Shown one piece after another: positions 23,532 to 32,607 of a stretch of DNA of 64,000 bases. Numbering within the stretch: the first letter of the stretch is position 1; every line of letters begins with the position of its first letter. This DNA comes from JBFWWP01 sp050246115 (GTDB lineage Bacteria > Planctomycetota > UBA8108 > UBA1146 > JAJFFE01): the NCBI GenBank assembly GCA_050246115.1, contig JBFWWP010000013.1:1-64000 (forward strand), read 5' to 3'. Under the pieces are notes generated by a model. That model worked only from the letters and a program-made list of their open reading frames with translations. It was not told the DNA's origin and searched no databases. Position numbers and translations under genes: made by a program.

Positions 23532-24677
23532 TCAGCGCTTGCGCAGGGCTTGATCGAGATCCTCGATCAGGTCTTCTGCGTCCTCGATGCCGGCGGAGAT
23601 CCGGATCAGCCCATCCGACAACCCCGCGCGCGCGCGCTCGGCTGGCGGGATCGAGCCGTGCGTCATGGACACGACGTGCTCGATGAGCGTCTCGACCCCT
23701 CCTAGACTCTCGGCCAAGGTCATGATCCGGGTGCGTGACACCACATCGCGCGCCTCGGCCTCCGACTCGCCCGCCAGCGTGAACGACAGCATGCCTCCGA
23801 ACCCTTGCATCTGGCGCGCCGCGAGGTCGTGACCGGGGTGGTCCGAAAGTCCCGGGTAGTAGACGCGTGCTACGCGGGGATGCTCACGCAGAAAGCGGAC
23901 GAGCTGGGCCGCGTTCTGCTGGTGCCGATCCATCCGCACGGCCAAGGTCTTCGTGCCGCGCAACACCAGGAAGCAATCCATGGGACCCGGCACCGCGCCA
24001 CATGCGTTCTGCAGGAACCCGAGCCGTTGGCGGAGGTCGTCGCGATCGATGATGATCGCACCGCCGACGACATCGGAGTGCCCGCCGAGATACTTCGTGG
24101 TGGAATGCACGACGATGTCGGCGCCGAGTGACAACGGGCGCTGCAGGTACGGGGTCGCGAACGTGTTGTCGACCACGAGCAACGCCCCTCGGGCCCGACA
24201 CAGCTGGGCGAGCGCGGCAATGTCGACGATCTTGAGAAGCGGATTGGTCGGGGTCTCGACCCAGACCATGCGCGTCTGGGGTTTCCACGCGGCCTCGACT
24301 CGTCCGACATCGCGGGCGTCCACGAAGTCGAAGTCGAGACCGAAACGCCGGTACACCTTGTCGAAGATCCGGTAGGTGCCGCCGTAGAGATCATCGCAGG
24401 CAATCACGTGGTCGCCGGCGTCGAGGAGTTTCAACACCGTGTCGGTTGCGCCGAGGCCGGACGCGAAGCACAGCCCGTGTTTGCCGTCTTCGAGTGCCGC
24501 AAGATTGGCCTCGAGCGCGGTGCGCGTCGGGTTCCCCGTCCGCGAGTACTCGTAGCCCTTGTGCTTTCCGGGCGCCTCTTGCGAGTAAGTCGACGTCTGG
24601 TAGATCGGCGTCATGACCGCGCCCGTGGTCGGATCGGGGTGCTGTCCCGCGTGGATGGCGCGCGTGGAGAACCGCAT
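23532..24677 (-). CDS. cystathionine gamma-synthase/lyase family enzyme
   Basis: It encodes 381 residues from ATG 24677 (MRFSTRAIHAG), two bases after the cystathionine beta-synthase stop. It is a PLP-dependent gamma-family enzyme: GYEYSRTGNPTR, FASGLGATDTVLKLL, the Schiff-base lysine in HSTTKYLGGHSDVVGG, and SLGGVETLIEHV. These enzymes interconvert cystathionine with homocysteine or cysteine. Beside a cystathionine beta-synthase, the lyase role (cysteine from cystathionine, reverse trans-sulfuration) is more likely than the synthase role. Sequence alone cannot decide. Confidence 0.88.
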   Translation of the reverse strand: MRFSTRAIHAGQHPDPTTGAVMTPIYQTSTYSQEAPGKHKGYEYSRTGNPTRTALEANLAALEDGKHGLCFASGLGATDTVLKLLDAGDHVIACDDLYGGTYRIFDKVYRRFGLDFDFVDARDVGRVEAAWKPQTRMVWVETPTNPLLKIVDIAALAQLCRARGALLVVDNTFATPYLQRPLSLGADIVVHSTTKYLGGHSDVVGGAIIIDRDDLRQRLGFLQNACGAVPGPMDCFLVLRGTKTLAVRMDRHQQNAAQLVRFLREHPRVARVYYPGLSDHPGHDLAARQMQGFGGMLSFTLAGESEAEARDVVSRTRIMTLAESLGGVETLIEHVVSMTHGSIPPAERARAGLSDGLIRISAGIEDAEDLIEDLDQALRKR

Positions 24678-24679
24678 GA

Positions 24680-26050
24680 CTATCGCTTTCCACTCACGAG
24701 CTGCAGTAGGTCCCATTTGGTCACGATACGTAGCTGGCCGCGTTCGTCGGGCACCATCACTGCGGGCGTCTCCCGCGACAGCAAGGCGAAGATCTCGTCT
24801 GCTGGCGTGCTCGCTTCGACGACCGGAAACGGAGGCTCCATGACACTGCTCACGGAGCGCGACTTCGCGTCCACGCCGCCGAGCATCGCATGCAGCACCG
24901 TCGCCTCGCGCACGCTGCCGACGATCTGGCCACCGCGAACGACGGGGAGCTGCGAAACGTCTTGGGAGTGCATTGAGCCGATCGCATCGACCACCTTGGC
25001 TTCGGCATCGATGGTGACCAATTCCCCCACCCCCGAGCTCTTGCGCGCGAGGATCTCGCCGGCCGTGAAGTCGAGCCCGGAGTCGAGTAGCTGATTCTCG
25101 CGCAGCCAGTCTTCGTTGTAGACCTTGGACAGATACCGCTCGCCGGTGTCGGGAATGAGCACGACCATCAGGTCATTCGGCTGGAGCGTGCGCGCGACTT
25201 GCAAGGCGACCGCCATCGCCAAGCCGGCCGAACTCCCCGAGAAGATCCCTTCGAGACGCGTGAGGCGGCGAGCGGTGGCGAAACACTCCCGGTCCCCGAT
25301 CTGGATGACGTCGTCGACGTAGTCGAAGTCCATCGTCCCCGGAATGATATCTTCGCCGACGCCTTCCACCTTGTAGGTGTGAGCGTGCCCGAGTTTCCCG
25401 GTGTGGAAGTACTCGTAGTACAAGGAGCCGACCGGGTCGGCGCCAATGACCTTGACGTTCGGGTTTCGCTCTTTGAGGTACTTGGCGATACCGGTGATGG
25501 TGCCGCCGGTTCCGCAACCCGCGACGAAATGGGTGATCTTCCCATCGGTGTCGTCCCAGATCTCCGGTCCAGTGGTCTGGTAGTGCGCGGCCGGATTGTC
25601 GAGGTTCTGGTACTGGTTCGGATAGAAGCTGTTCTGGATCTCCTGCGACAACCGTTTCGCAACCGAGTAGTAGGACCGTGGATCATCCGGCTCGACGGCC
25701 GTCGGGGCGATCTTGACGTCGGCTCCAAACGCGCGGAGCAGGGCGGCTTTCTCGGGTGCCACCTTGTCCGGCATGGCCAGCACCGCCTTGTAGCCGCGCA
25801 CCGACGCGAGGAGGGCGATTCCCATGCCGGTGTTCCCGGATGTGCACTCGATGATGGTACCGCCGGGCTTCAAGTCTCCGCGCTTCTCGGCTTCGTTGAT
25901 CATGTGGACCGCGATTCGGTCCTTCACGCTGCCGCCCGGATTGAAGGCCTCGTGCTTGACGCAAACCACGCCGGCCGACTGAACGATCTTGTTCAGTCGA
26001 ATCAGCGGCGTGCGGCCGATGGTGTCGAGAATGTTGTCGTAGATTCGCAT
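24680..26050 (-). CDS. cbs: cystathionine beta-synthase with C-terminal CBS pair
   Basis: It encodes 456 residues. The catalytic part is a fold-type II PLP enzyme: RTPLIRLNKI, the PLP lysine in NPGGSVKDR (Lys41), CTSGNTGMGIALLAS, and GCGTGGTITGIAKYLKE. Residues 335-456 form two CBS domains (MHSQDVSQLPVVRGGQIVGSV and TPAVMVPDERGQLRIVTKWDLL), which in homologues bind AdoMet or other regulators. It condenses serine or O-acetylserine with homocysteine. It is co-transcribed with the downstream gamma-family enzyme to make cysteine from methionine-derived homocysteine. Confidence 0.9.
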   Translation of the reverse strand: MRIYDNILDTIGRTPLIRLNKIVQSAGVVCVKHEAFNPGGSVKDRIAVHMINEAEKRGDLKPGGTIIECTSGNTGMGIALLASVRGYKAVLAMPDKVAPEKAALLRAFGADVKIAPTAVEPDDPRSYYSVAKRLSQEIQNSFYPNQYQNLDNPAAHYQTTGPEIWDDTDGKITHFVAGCGTGGTITGIAKYLKERNPNVKVIGADPVGSLYYEYFHTGKLGHAHTYKVEGVGEDIIPGTMDFDYVDDVIQIGDRECFATARRLTRLEGIFSGSSAGLAMAVALQVARTLQPNDLMVVLIPDTGERYLSKVYNEDWLRENQLLDSGLDFTAGEILARKSSGVGELVTIDAEAKVVDAIGSMHSQDVSQLPVVRGGQIVGSVREATVLHAMLGGVDAKSRSVSSVMEPPFPVVEASTPADEIFALLSRETPAVMVPDERGQLRIVTKWDLLQLVSGKR

Positions 26051-26330
26051 GTCAGTGCCTTGTCAGGTAACGTTCGCCCTCATCCTTCGAATCCCCCGAG
26101 CAGCCTGGTCCGTGAACGCCTCGACCGACGGCGCGAGTCGCAGGCTGGGCCCCACAGTTCGTCGGTGACCTGTACTTCGTCGAAAGGCTCGCGGCCGAGG
26201 AGCGGGTCTGGCTGCCGAATCGAGGAAGGCGAAAGCTACCTGACCCGGCAACTCGGGTTCTGTCGCCGAAGTCTTCCGAAACCATCCCGGCCAGCCAAGG
26301 CCGCGATCGGCCTCCACCCCCCCCGCCGGC

Positions 26331-26424
26331 GTCGGCCGTTTCAATCAACGCCAACTCCAGGCGGCGTCAGCCGTTGAACCAACGCCAAGCCCCGAGGCCG
26401 TCAGCCATCGGACGCCAAACGAGC
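26331..26424. repeat. degenerate 34-35-bp tandem repeat, about 2.7 copies
   Basis: Starts at 26331, 26366 and 26400. Shared elements are GTC(A/G)GCCGTT, followed by CAACGCCAA; the third unit is partial and more diverged. Confidence 0.5.
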
Positions 26425-26496
26425 ACGGCCACGGCAACCGCCTTGGGTTCGGCGCCGGCGGAAACGACGCAGGTCGCAAAGCCGCAACACTTTTGA

Positions 26497-26517
26497 GCCG
26501 ATGACGTTACCATCGGC
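26497..26517. promoter_or_regulatory. inverted repeat upstream of the GGDEF gene
   Basis: GCCGATG and CATCGGC are separated by ACGTTAC. It could be an operator dyad or the loop of a transcript. No known regulator site was recognised. Confidence 0.3.
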
Positions 26518-26699
26518 GGTGTTGGGCGTCGCCCGTCCGCTGGTATGGTTCTCGCCGGCTCTCGCCGTTCGCTCGTGTTCGCCTGCTGGGCGCCGCTGGG
26601 ATGGTCTCAGAGAGATCGTCTCACGGCGTTTTCGGCCGCGAGAGTACACGCGGCGGGCGGCGGAGGGAATCCCAAAACAACGGGGTGCGAGGTGCTGAG

Positions 26700-27806
26700 T
26701 TGAGCAAGCGTAGAGCACGAGTCGGGTCGACTTCCGCAACCTCGGAGGCCGGCAACCGTACCGGGAGCCGCACCGAGATTTGGCGATTCCTCGATGGACT
26801 CCGAGCCGATCTCGAGCCCACCGACGGGCCGCTCGACCCCGACACCCCCCGGCGCGTGGCCCTCTCGGGGTTAGGGCGGTTCGCGAGTTTCGTCAGGGCG
26901 CGCCACGGCTCGCTTTACCTGGGCGAGCCCGCCAGCGGGTTTCACCTGTTGGGTGAGCTCAGTGGGCGGAAGCTGCCCACGGACGTGCCGGGCTCAGCCG
27001 GCGGCCTCGACGCCCCGGAGACGCCGACCCTGATGCAATTCGCCGCCCGCCGCCGGCAGCCGCTCTTGGTCAGTGACGTGACCGAGTTCCGCCGTGAGCA
27101 TCGGGTGGCCCCACCCCCGTCCACGGCGCCGGACTTGGGACCTGCGTGCGTCGTCGTTCCCCTGTCGTGTCAGGACCGGGCCGTAGGCGTCATCAACCTG
27201 TCCGGACTCGATATCCCGCCGCCGACGGCCTCCAGCCTGGAAGGCGAGGCCTTGAGCCACGCCGCCCGGATCATGGGGACGTCGTTGCGACTCATGGCCT
27301 ATCTGGGCCGGCTGGAGGGCATGGCCAGCCGCGACGGTCTCACGGGGCTTCTGAACTACGCAACCTTCTACGACGCCTTGGCCCGAGAGGTCCTGCGAGC
27401 GCAACGATACGAGACGCCGCTCTCGCTCATCCTGATCGATCTCGATCACTTCAAGGGCATCAACGACCGCTACGGGCACCTCGCCGGCGACAAGATCCTG
27501 ACGGATCTCTCGGATCGTATCCGGCAGGCCCTCCGCGCCGCAGACTTGGCGGCACGCTATGGCGGCGACGAGTTCGCGGTGATCCTGCCGCAAACCAACC
27601 GCGAGGGTGCAGTGCGCGTCGCGGAGAGGATTCGCGCGAACATCTTGGCCGTCCCCTTCGAGTACCTTCAAACCCGCCTACCGGTGACGGTCAGCCTCGG
27701 AGTCGGCGAACTCGAGCCCGGCATGACCGCCGTCGACATCGTGGGAAAGACCGACAAGGGACTCTACAAGGCGAAGAACGCCGGTCGCGACCAAGTCGGC
27801 TTCTGA
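26700..27806 (+). CDS. GAF-GGDEF diguanylate cyclase
   Basis: It encodes 368 residues from TTG 26700, spaced seven bases from GAGG. A longer frame reaching 26601 lacks a ribosome site. Residues 20-200 resemble a GAF sensor (GRFASFVRARHGSLYL, VVPLSCQDRAVGVINLSG). Residues 205-368 form a GGDEF domain: SRDGLTGLLNYATFYDAL, LILIDLDHFKGINDRYGH, the active GGDEF in ARYGGDEFAVILP, and RLPVTVSLGVGEL. The intact GGDEF implies synthesis of cyclic di-GMP. An upstream RxxD inhibitory site is not evident. It stands alone. Confidence 0.9.
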   Translation: MSKRRARVGSTSATSEAGNRTGSRTEIWRFLDGLRADLEPTDGPLDPDTPRRVALSGLGRFASFVRARHGSLYLGEPASGFHLLGELSGRKLPTDVPGSAGGLDAPETPTLMQFAARRRQPLLVSDVTEFRREHRVAPPPSTAPDLGPACVVVPLSCQDRAVGVINLSGLDIPPPTASSLEGEALSHAARIMGTSLRLMAYLGRLEGMASRDGLTGLLNYATFYDALAREVLRAQRYETPLSLILIDLDHFKGINDRYGHLAGDKILTDLSDRIRQALRAADLAARYGGDEFAVILPQTNREGAVRVAERIRANILAVPFEYLQTRLPVTVSLGVGELEPGMTAVDIVGKTDKGLYKAKNAGRDQVGF

Positions 27807-28089
27807 GCGCGTCCACGAGAGCGGAGCGGACTGCGTGAATCCCGGGCTGGCTACCCGCGGCCACCCACGAACCCGGATCGGTAGCCGGTCTCCCCTCTCA
27901 CGACCCTCGTCCCCCCCGGTTGACCACCCGCCGCCAAACCGCGCTGGCCGAAGACTTTGAGCCACTCCGAACCGACTCCGACGCCGCCCGGCGAACGGCC
28001 CGAATCGACGAATCGTTTCGCTCTGGCGGCCGAGTTGCTAAAACACGCGGTCGGATCGAATGGAGCAACCCCGAGAGGAACCCTACACC

Positions 28090-29241
28090 ATGTCCCAGGT
28101 CCACAGGCCAGGCCTTCGCCGGCTCGTTTCCGTGCTCGCCCTCGCTTTCACGACAGGCGTCATCGCCGGCTGCGGTGGCGGAGGTGGCGGCAGCGATGAT
28201 CCGCCCGCGACCATCGATACGCAGATCACCTTCAGCGCCAACCGGAATCCGGTCACCTCCGAGATCACTCCGGCGCTCATGGAGTCGGGAGCCGGTTTCG
28301 ACTCGAACGAAGTGGATAGTCCGGCGGTGGTGGTCGACTCCGCGCGCGTGGACAAGTACCTGTTGTACTACGAAGCGACCAGTGCCGGCGGCGTGAACAC
28401 CATCGGTGTCGTGACCTCTGACGAAGAGGACTTCGCGGTTCTGACGACCCCTCGCACCCAGGCCGTGGCGCTCGGAGCACCGGGGAGCGGATTCGATGTT
28501 GGCGCGACCGACCCCTGCGTCGTCGTCGACAAGAGCGTGGCCCTCAACACGCCGGGTCGCTATCACATGTGGTTCGAGGGGCGCTCCGGCGCGGGTGGGA
28601 TGACGAGCACGATCATCCACGCGACCTCGGGCAACGGCGTGACGTGGTCCAACTTCACCCAGTGCACCGGACTCACGGCGGCCTTTGCCAGCGTCCGCGT
28701 CGCGGACCCGTGGGTGATCCTGGACGCGGGTCTCTTTCGCCTGTGGTTCGAGGCGGTGAACACGACGGTCGGCGGCGCCGACGGTCCCAGTGTCATTGGC
28801 TACGCGGAGTCGGGCAATGGCACCAACTGGACCGTCGATGCGAACACGGTGTTCGTCACCGGAGCCGCGGGGCGTTTCGATGCGTACAGCGTCGGCTCCC
28901 CGTGCGTGACACTCGACGAGAACGTGGCCGCTGGCTCGGCGACCCGCTACCGCCTGTGGTACGAAGCGGCCGACTCACCCACCGCCACTCAGAGCACGAT
29001 CGGCCTCGCCAACAGCGCAAATGGTCTCGTGTGGAGCAACCCGGTGCTGCCGATCGCCCTCCCGAGTTCCGATGCGATCGTACCGCTACCCTTCGACTCG
29101 GGTGACCTGGAGCACCCGGCGGCGAGCATCATCCTCGACTCGACGACCATGCAGAAGGTCTACTTGCTCTACTACACCGGGGATGGCGAGAACAACACGA
29201 GTCCGAATCGCATTGGCCTGCGCCGCGGCGTCGACCCGTAA
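28090..29241 (+). CDS. lipoprotein with beta-propeller-type repeats
   Basis: It encodes 383 residues from ATG 28090; GAGAGGAA upstream favours it over ATG 28060. The lipobox TTGVIAGC is followed by a Gly linker, so it is a membrane-attached lipoprotein. The mature protein holds repeats of the form Y/FRLWFEA...IGYAESGNGTNW, DKYLLYYEA...IGVVTS, YRLWYEAA...IGLANSANGLVW and VYLLYYTGD...IGLRRG. This is like the propeller blades of GH43/GH32-type proteins. It may bind or process a glycan, but no catalytic acid residues can be assigned. Half of a palindromic repeat begins right after its stop. Confidence 0.75.
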   Translation: MSQVHRPGLRRLVSVLALAFTTGVIAGCGGGGGGSDDPPATIDTQITFSANRNPVTSEITPALMESGAGFDSNEVDSPAVVVDSARVDKYLLYYEATSAGGVNTIGVVTSDEEDFAVLTTPRTQAVALGAPGSGFDVGATDPCVVVDKSVALNTPGRYHMWFEGRSGAGGMTSTIIHATSGNGVTWSNFTQCTGLTAAFASVRVADPWVILDAGLFRLWFEAVNTTVGGADGPSVIGYAESGNGTNWTVDANTVFVTGAAGRFDAYSVGSPCVTLDENVAAGSATRYRLWYEAADSPTATQSTIGLANSANGLVWSNPVLPIALPSSDAIVPLPFDSGDLEHPAASIILDSTTMQKVYLLYYTGDGENNTSPNRIGLRRGVDP

Positions 29242-29329
29242 GTTCCGGTGAGGATTTCGAGGCTTTCGGATCGGTCGAAGATGGCCCGAAGCGACGAGCA
29301 AGAGGGTGAAGTTATTCTTGGGCGACTCC
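29242..29329 (+). repeat. half copy of the palindromic element of 47400-47578
   Basis: It begins one base after the TAA of the lipoprotein gene. By eye its 88 bp match the reverse complement of the left arm of the 47400 element with three mismatches. The right arm of the palindrome is missing. Its core contains CGGATCGGTCGAAGATGGCC. Confidence 0.85.
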
Positions 29330-29347
29330 CAAAGCCGACCAGGACGC

Positions 29348-29386
29348 GAGAGAGCCGGCCGACCCGTGCGCGCCGGCTCTCTCTCG
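29348..29386 (+). terminator. strong hairpin after the lipoprotein gene
   Basis: GAGAGAGCCGGC pairs with GCCGGCTCTCTC, at least 12 bp, across a loop of about 12 bases. A TCTCTC run follows rather than T residues. It is probably the transcription end of the lipoprotein gene. Confidence 0.6.
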
Positions 29387-29490
29387 TCCGTCGTTCCGGC
29401 GCCCGCAGCAGGGGCGTTGTTGCGCGGCTCGGTGAAACCCTGGAGGCGGCAGGTTCAGAACGCGCCTCCGACGAGGTCGCACCGCTCCGC

Positions 29491-29535
29491 TGACGACGAC
29501 ACGACTGACGACGACACGACTGACGACGACACGAC
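29491..29535. repeat. 15-bp tandem repeat, three copies
   Basis: TGACGACGACACGAC is repeated three times exactly. In one frame it would read DDDTT, but no gene with a ribosome site supports that. Confidence 0.8.
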
Positions 29536-29607
29536 CAACCCGAGCTGACCGACTCGGCCGACACCGCTCACCGCCGTGGCGACACCACCGGTCGCGTGCG
29601 CGTCGAC

Positions 29608-32328
29608 CTACTCCGAACCCAGCCGTCTCAAGACCAGCTGCAGAATGCCTCCGTTGCGGTAGTAGGCGGCCTCGTCCTCCGTGTCGATCCGACACCGCAC
29701 AGACAGCGTCTCGCTCGTGCCGTTTGCCCGCGTGATCTTGCAAGACACGTTCATGCCGGGCTCGAGGCGCGCCGCGATCCCGGTCAGATCGAAGACCTCG
29801 GTGCCGTCTAGCTTCAGGGTCTTGCGGGTAACGCCGGTCGGGAACTCCAACGGGAGTACACCCATGCCCACGAGGTTCGATCGGTGGATGCGTTCGAAGC
29901 TCTCGGCGATGACCGCTTTCACTCCCAGGAGGATCGTGCCTTTGGCGGCCCAATCGCGGGATGAACCGGTGCCGTATTCTCGGCCCGCGATCACGACGAG
30001 TGGGGTCTTGGTGAGCGCGTACTTCATGGCCGCATCGTAGATCGACATGGCCTCGCCGCTCGGCATGAAGCGCGTGACGCCGCCGCTGGTGCCCGGCGCC
30101 ATTTCGTTCTTCAAGCGGATGTTCGCGAAGGTGCCCCGCATCATGACTTCATGATTGCCACGGCGCGACCCGAAGGAGTTGAAGTCGGCTTTGGTCACAC
30201 CGCGCTCGATGAGGTACTTGCCCGCAGGACCGTCCGCCGGGAACGAACCGGCGGGCGAAATGTGGTCGGTGGTCACACTGTCGCCGAGTATGGCCAAGGG
30301 TCGCGCACCGAGGATATCGACGACCGCGGTCTGCTCCTTCTTCATGCCGTCGAAGTACGGCGGCCGTTTGATGTAGGTGCTCGCATCGTCCCACCCATAC
30401 GTAAGAGACGACTTGGTCGCGCCTCGCTGCCACTCCGCATCGCCGCGAAACACGTCCGCATAGCGGCGAGTGAACATCTCGGCGGTGAGCGAGGTTTCCA
30501 CGGTTTCGCGGATCTCACGGCTACTGGGCCAGATGTCCTTCAGGAACACGGGGGTTCCCTGCGCATCGCTGCCGATCGGCATGGTCAGCAAGTCGACGTT
30601 CAACGATCCCGCGAGGGCATAGGCGACCACGAGTGGCGGCGAGGCGAGGTAGTTGGCTCTCACGTCGGGACTGATTCGACCTTCGAAGTTGCGGTTTCCC
30701 GACAGGACGGCGCAAGCCACCAGATCCCCCTCATGGATCGCGGCGGAGATGTCCGGGTCGAGCGGTCCCGAGTTGCCAATGCAAGTCGTGCAACCATAGC
30801 CGACGAGATGGAAACCGAGCGCGTCGAGATCCGACTGCAATCCGGCGCGCGCGAGATAGTCCGTCACGACTTGGGATCCCGGTGCGAGCGAGGTCTTGAC
30901 CCATGGTTTTACGGTCAGTCCTCGCTTACGGGCGTTGCGGGCCACGAGGCCTGCCGCGATCATCACCGACGGGTTCGAGGTGTTGGTACAGCTGGTAATG
31001 GCAGCGATCACCACGTGCCCGTGCGCGATCGCGAAGTTCCGCCCGCGCACGGCAACCTGCTTCGCGAGGTCGACGGCCACCGCCGTGCCACCGCCCGCGC
31101 CTCCCGCAGAACCCGCCACGAACTCGGGTAGAGCCCCCTTGAAGGCCGAAGCCGCTCTCGACAGCGCAATCAGATCCTGCGGACGGCGGGGCCCCGCGAG
31201 CGCGGGCTCGACCGTCGACAGATCGAGTTCGAGCGTGTCGGTGAAGCGCGGATCCGGCGAATGGGCGTCGCGCCATAGTCCCTGGGCCTTCGCATAGGCC
31301 TCCACGAGCGCGACTTGCTCCGCGGGCCGCCCGGAGAAGCGGAGGTAGCGTAGGGTCTCGGCGTCCACCGGGAAGAAGCCACAGGTCGCGCCATACTCGG
31401 GCGCCATGTTGGCGATCGTCGCGCGATCGGGCAGACTGAGATGATCCAAGCCATCGCCAAAGAACTCGACGAACTTCTCGACCACGCCCTTGCTGCGCAG
31501 CATTTTGGTCACCGTGAGCACGAGGTCGGTGGCGGTCGCGCCTTCCCGAAGCGCACCCTTCAGTCGGAACCCGACGACGTCGGGGATCAGCATCGACACC
31601 GGCTGACCCAGCATGGCCGCCTCGGCCTCGATTCCGCCCACGCCCCAACCGAGCACGCCGAGTCCGTTGACCATCGTAGTGTGACTGTCGGTGCCCACCA
31701 CCGTGTCGGGATACGCCACCACTTCCCCGTCGACTTCGCTCGTCCACACGACTCGCGCCAGGTACTCGAGGTTGACTTGGTGGCAGATGCCGGTTCCCGG
31801 AGGCACCACGCGGAAGTTCTGAAACGCCGCTTGCCCCCAACGCAAGAAGTCGTAGCGCTCGCGATTGCGCTCGTACTCGAGCTGCACGTTGCGCGCGAAC
31901 GCGCCGCGGTCGGCATGCGCATCGACCATCACCGAGTGATCGATCACGAGGTCCACCGGCGTGAGCGGGTTGATCTTGCGAGGATCCCCACCCAAGTCTT
32001 GCATGGCATCCCGCAACGCCGCGAGGTCGACCACGGCCGGCACGCCGGTGAAGTCCTGCATGAGGACTCGTGCCGGGTGATAGGCGACCTGACGATCGAT
32101 GGTTGCCCGGTCCAGCCAGCTCGCGAGCGCTCGAATGTCCTCGACCGTCACCGTGCGCCCGTTCTCCCAGCGCAACAGGTTCTCGAGCAGAACCTTGAGC
32201 GAGCGCGGGAGCCGCGCGAGGTCAGGCAACCCCGCGGCGACTGCGGCGTCGAGACTGTAGTAGGCAACCTTTCGCCCGGCGACGTCGAGTGTCCGGCGGG
32301 TCTTGAGTTGGTCGGCGGAAGAACTCAC
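29608..32328 (-). CDS. acnA: aconitate hydratase A
   Basis: It encodes 906 residues, the usual AcnA/IRP-type length. Iron-sulfur cysteines are visible in ITSCTNTSNPSVMI and in GYGCTTCIGNSGPL. Other features are LMQDFTGVPAVVDLAALRDA, IDHSVMVDAH, TVVGTDSHTTMVNGLGVLGWGVGGIEAE and the swivelling domain SRDWAAKGTILLGVKAVIAESFERIHRSNLVGMGVLPLEF, written here in full only as family landmarks (SRDWAAKG, SFERIHRSNL). It isomerises citrate to isocitrate in the TCA cycle. It is apparently monocistronic, with convergent neighbours on its 3' side. Confidence 0.97.
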   Translation of the reverse strand: MSSSADQLKTRRTLDVAGRKVAYYSLDAAVAAGLPDLARLPRSLKVLLENLLRWENGRTVTVEDIRALASWLDRATIDRQVAYHPARVLMQDFTGVPAVVDLAALRDAMQDLGGDPRKINPLTPVDLVIDHSVMVDAHADRGAFARNVQLEYERNRERYDFLRWGQAAFQNFRVVPPGTGICHQVNLEYLARVVWTSEVDGEVVAYPDTVVGTDSHTTMVNGLGVLGWGVGGIEAEAAMLGQPVSMLIPDVVGFRLKGALREGATATDLVLTVTKMLRSKGVVEKFVEFFGDGLDHLSLPDRATIANMAPEYGATCGFFPVDAETLRYLRFSGRPAEQVALVEAYAKAQGLWRDAHSPDPRFTDTLELDLSTVEPALAGPRRPQDLIALSRAASAFKGALPEFVAGSAGGAGGGTAVAVDLAKQVAVRGRNFAIAHGHVVIAAITSCTNTSNPSVMIAAGLVARNARKRGLTVKPWVKTSLAPGSQVVTDYLARAGLQSDLDALGFHLVGYGCTTCIGNSGPLDPDISAAIHEGDLVACAVLSGNRNFEGRISPDVRANYLASPPLVVAYALAGSLNVDLLTMPIGSDAQGTPVFLKDIWPSSREIRETVETSLTAEMFTRRYADVFRGDAEWQRGATKSSLTYGWDDASTYIKRPPYFDGMKKEQTAVVDILGARPLAILGDSVTTDHISPAGSFPADGPAGKYLIERGVTKADFNSFGSRRGNHEVMMRGTFANIRLKNEMAPGTSGGVTRFMPSGEAMSIYDAAMKYALTKTPLVVIAGREYGTGSSRDWAAKGTILLGVKAVIAESFERIHRSNLVGMGVLPLEFPTGVTRKTLKLDGTEVFDLTGIAARLEPGMNVSCKITRANGTSETLSVRCRIDTEDEAAYYRNGGILQLVLRRLGSE

Positions 32329-32607
32329 GAGAACCTCGTTTCGAACTCACGAAGAAACTGAGCCACGACCGCGGGGCCGCGGCACTCACGATCGCCGAAT
32401 GCGACTCGGCGACGGGCGACCAGAGGGTACTCGGAACCACACGAAGCGAACAAGCGCCCGTTCCCCCACACCCGGTCGAGAATCGCTTGGGTTGCGCGCG
32501 CTTGCTTCCTCGGACGGGGAGCCCGCTACCCAAGCGCTGCCGGCGGCTGCCGATGGTCCGCCGGTCGAGAGGGGCTCGGAGTGGCCGGGTGCGGACCCGC
32601 CGACTCC
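32329..32607. other. intergenic region between acnA and selB
   Basis: 279 bp. It should contain the acnA promoter and the selB transcript end. No gene, tRNA or clear hairpin is seen. Confidence 0.4.

Larger units (their letters stand above)
26051..26699. other. 649-bp intergenic region upstream of cbs and the GGDEF gene
   Basis: No gene is supported. It carries degenerate 34-35-bp repeats (26331-26424) and a small hairpin (26497-26517). Promoters for both divergent genes should be here. No SAM or SAH riboswitch motif was recognised upstream of cbs. Confidence 0.5.

Noticed and set aside
26051..26350. SAM or SAH riboswitch upstream of cystathionine beta-synthase
   Set aside because: I looked for the conserved cores and found neither.
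29306..29548. Small plus-strand gene ending in DDDTT repeats
   Set aside because: No ribosome site, no conserved domain, and it overlaps a repeat element and a terminator hairpin.
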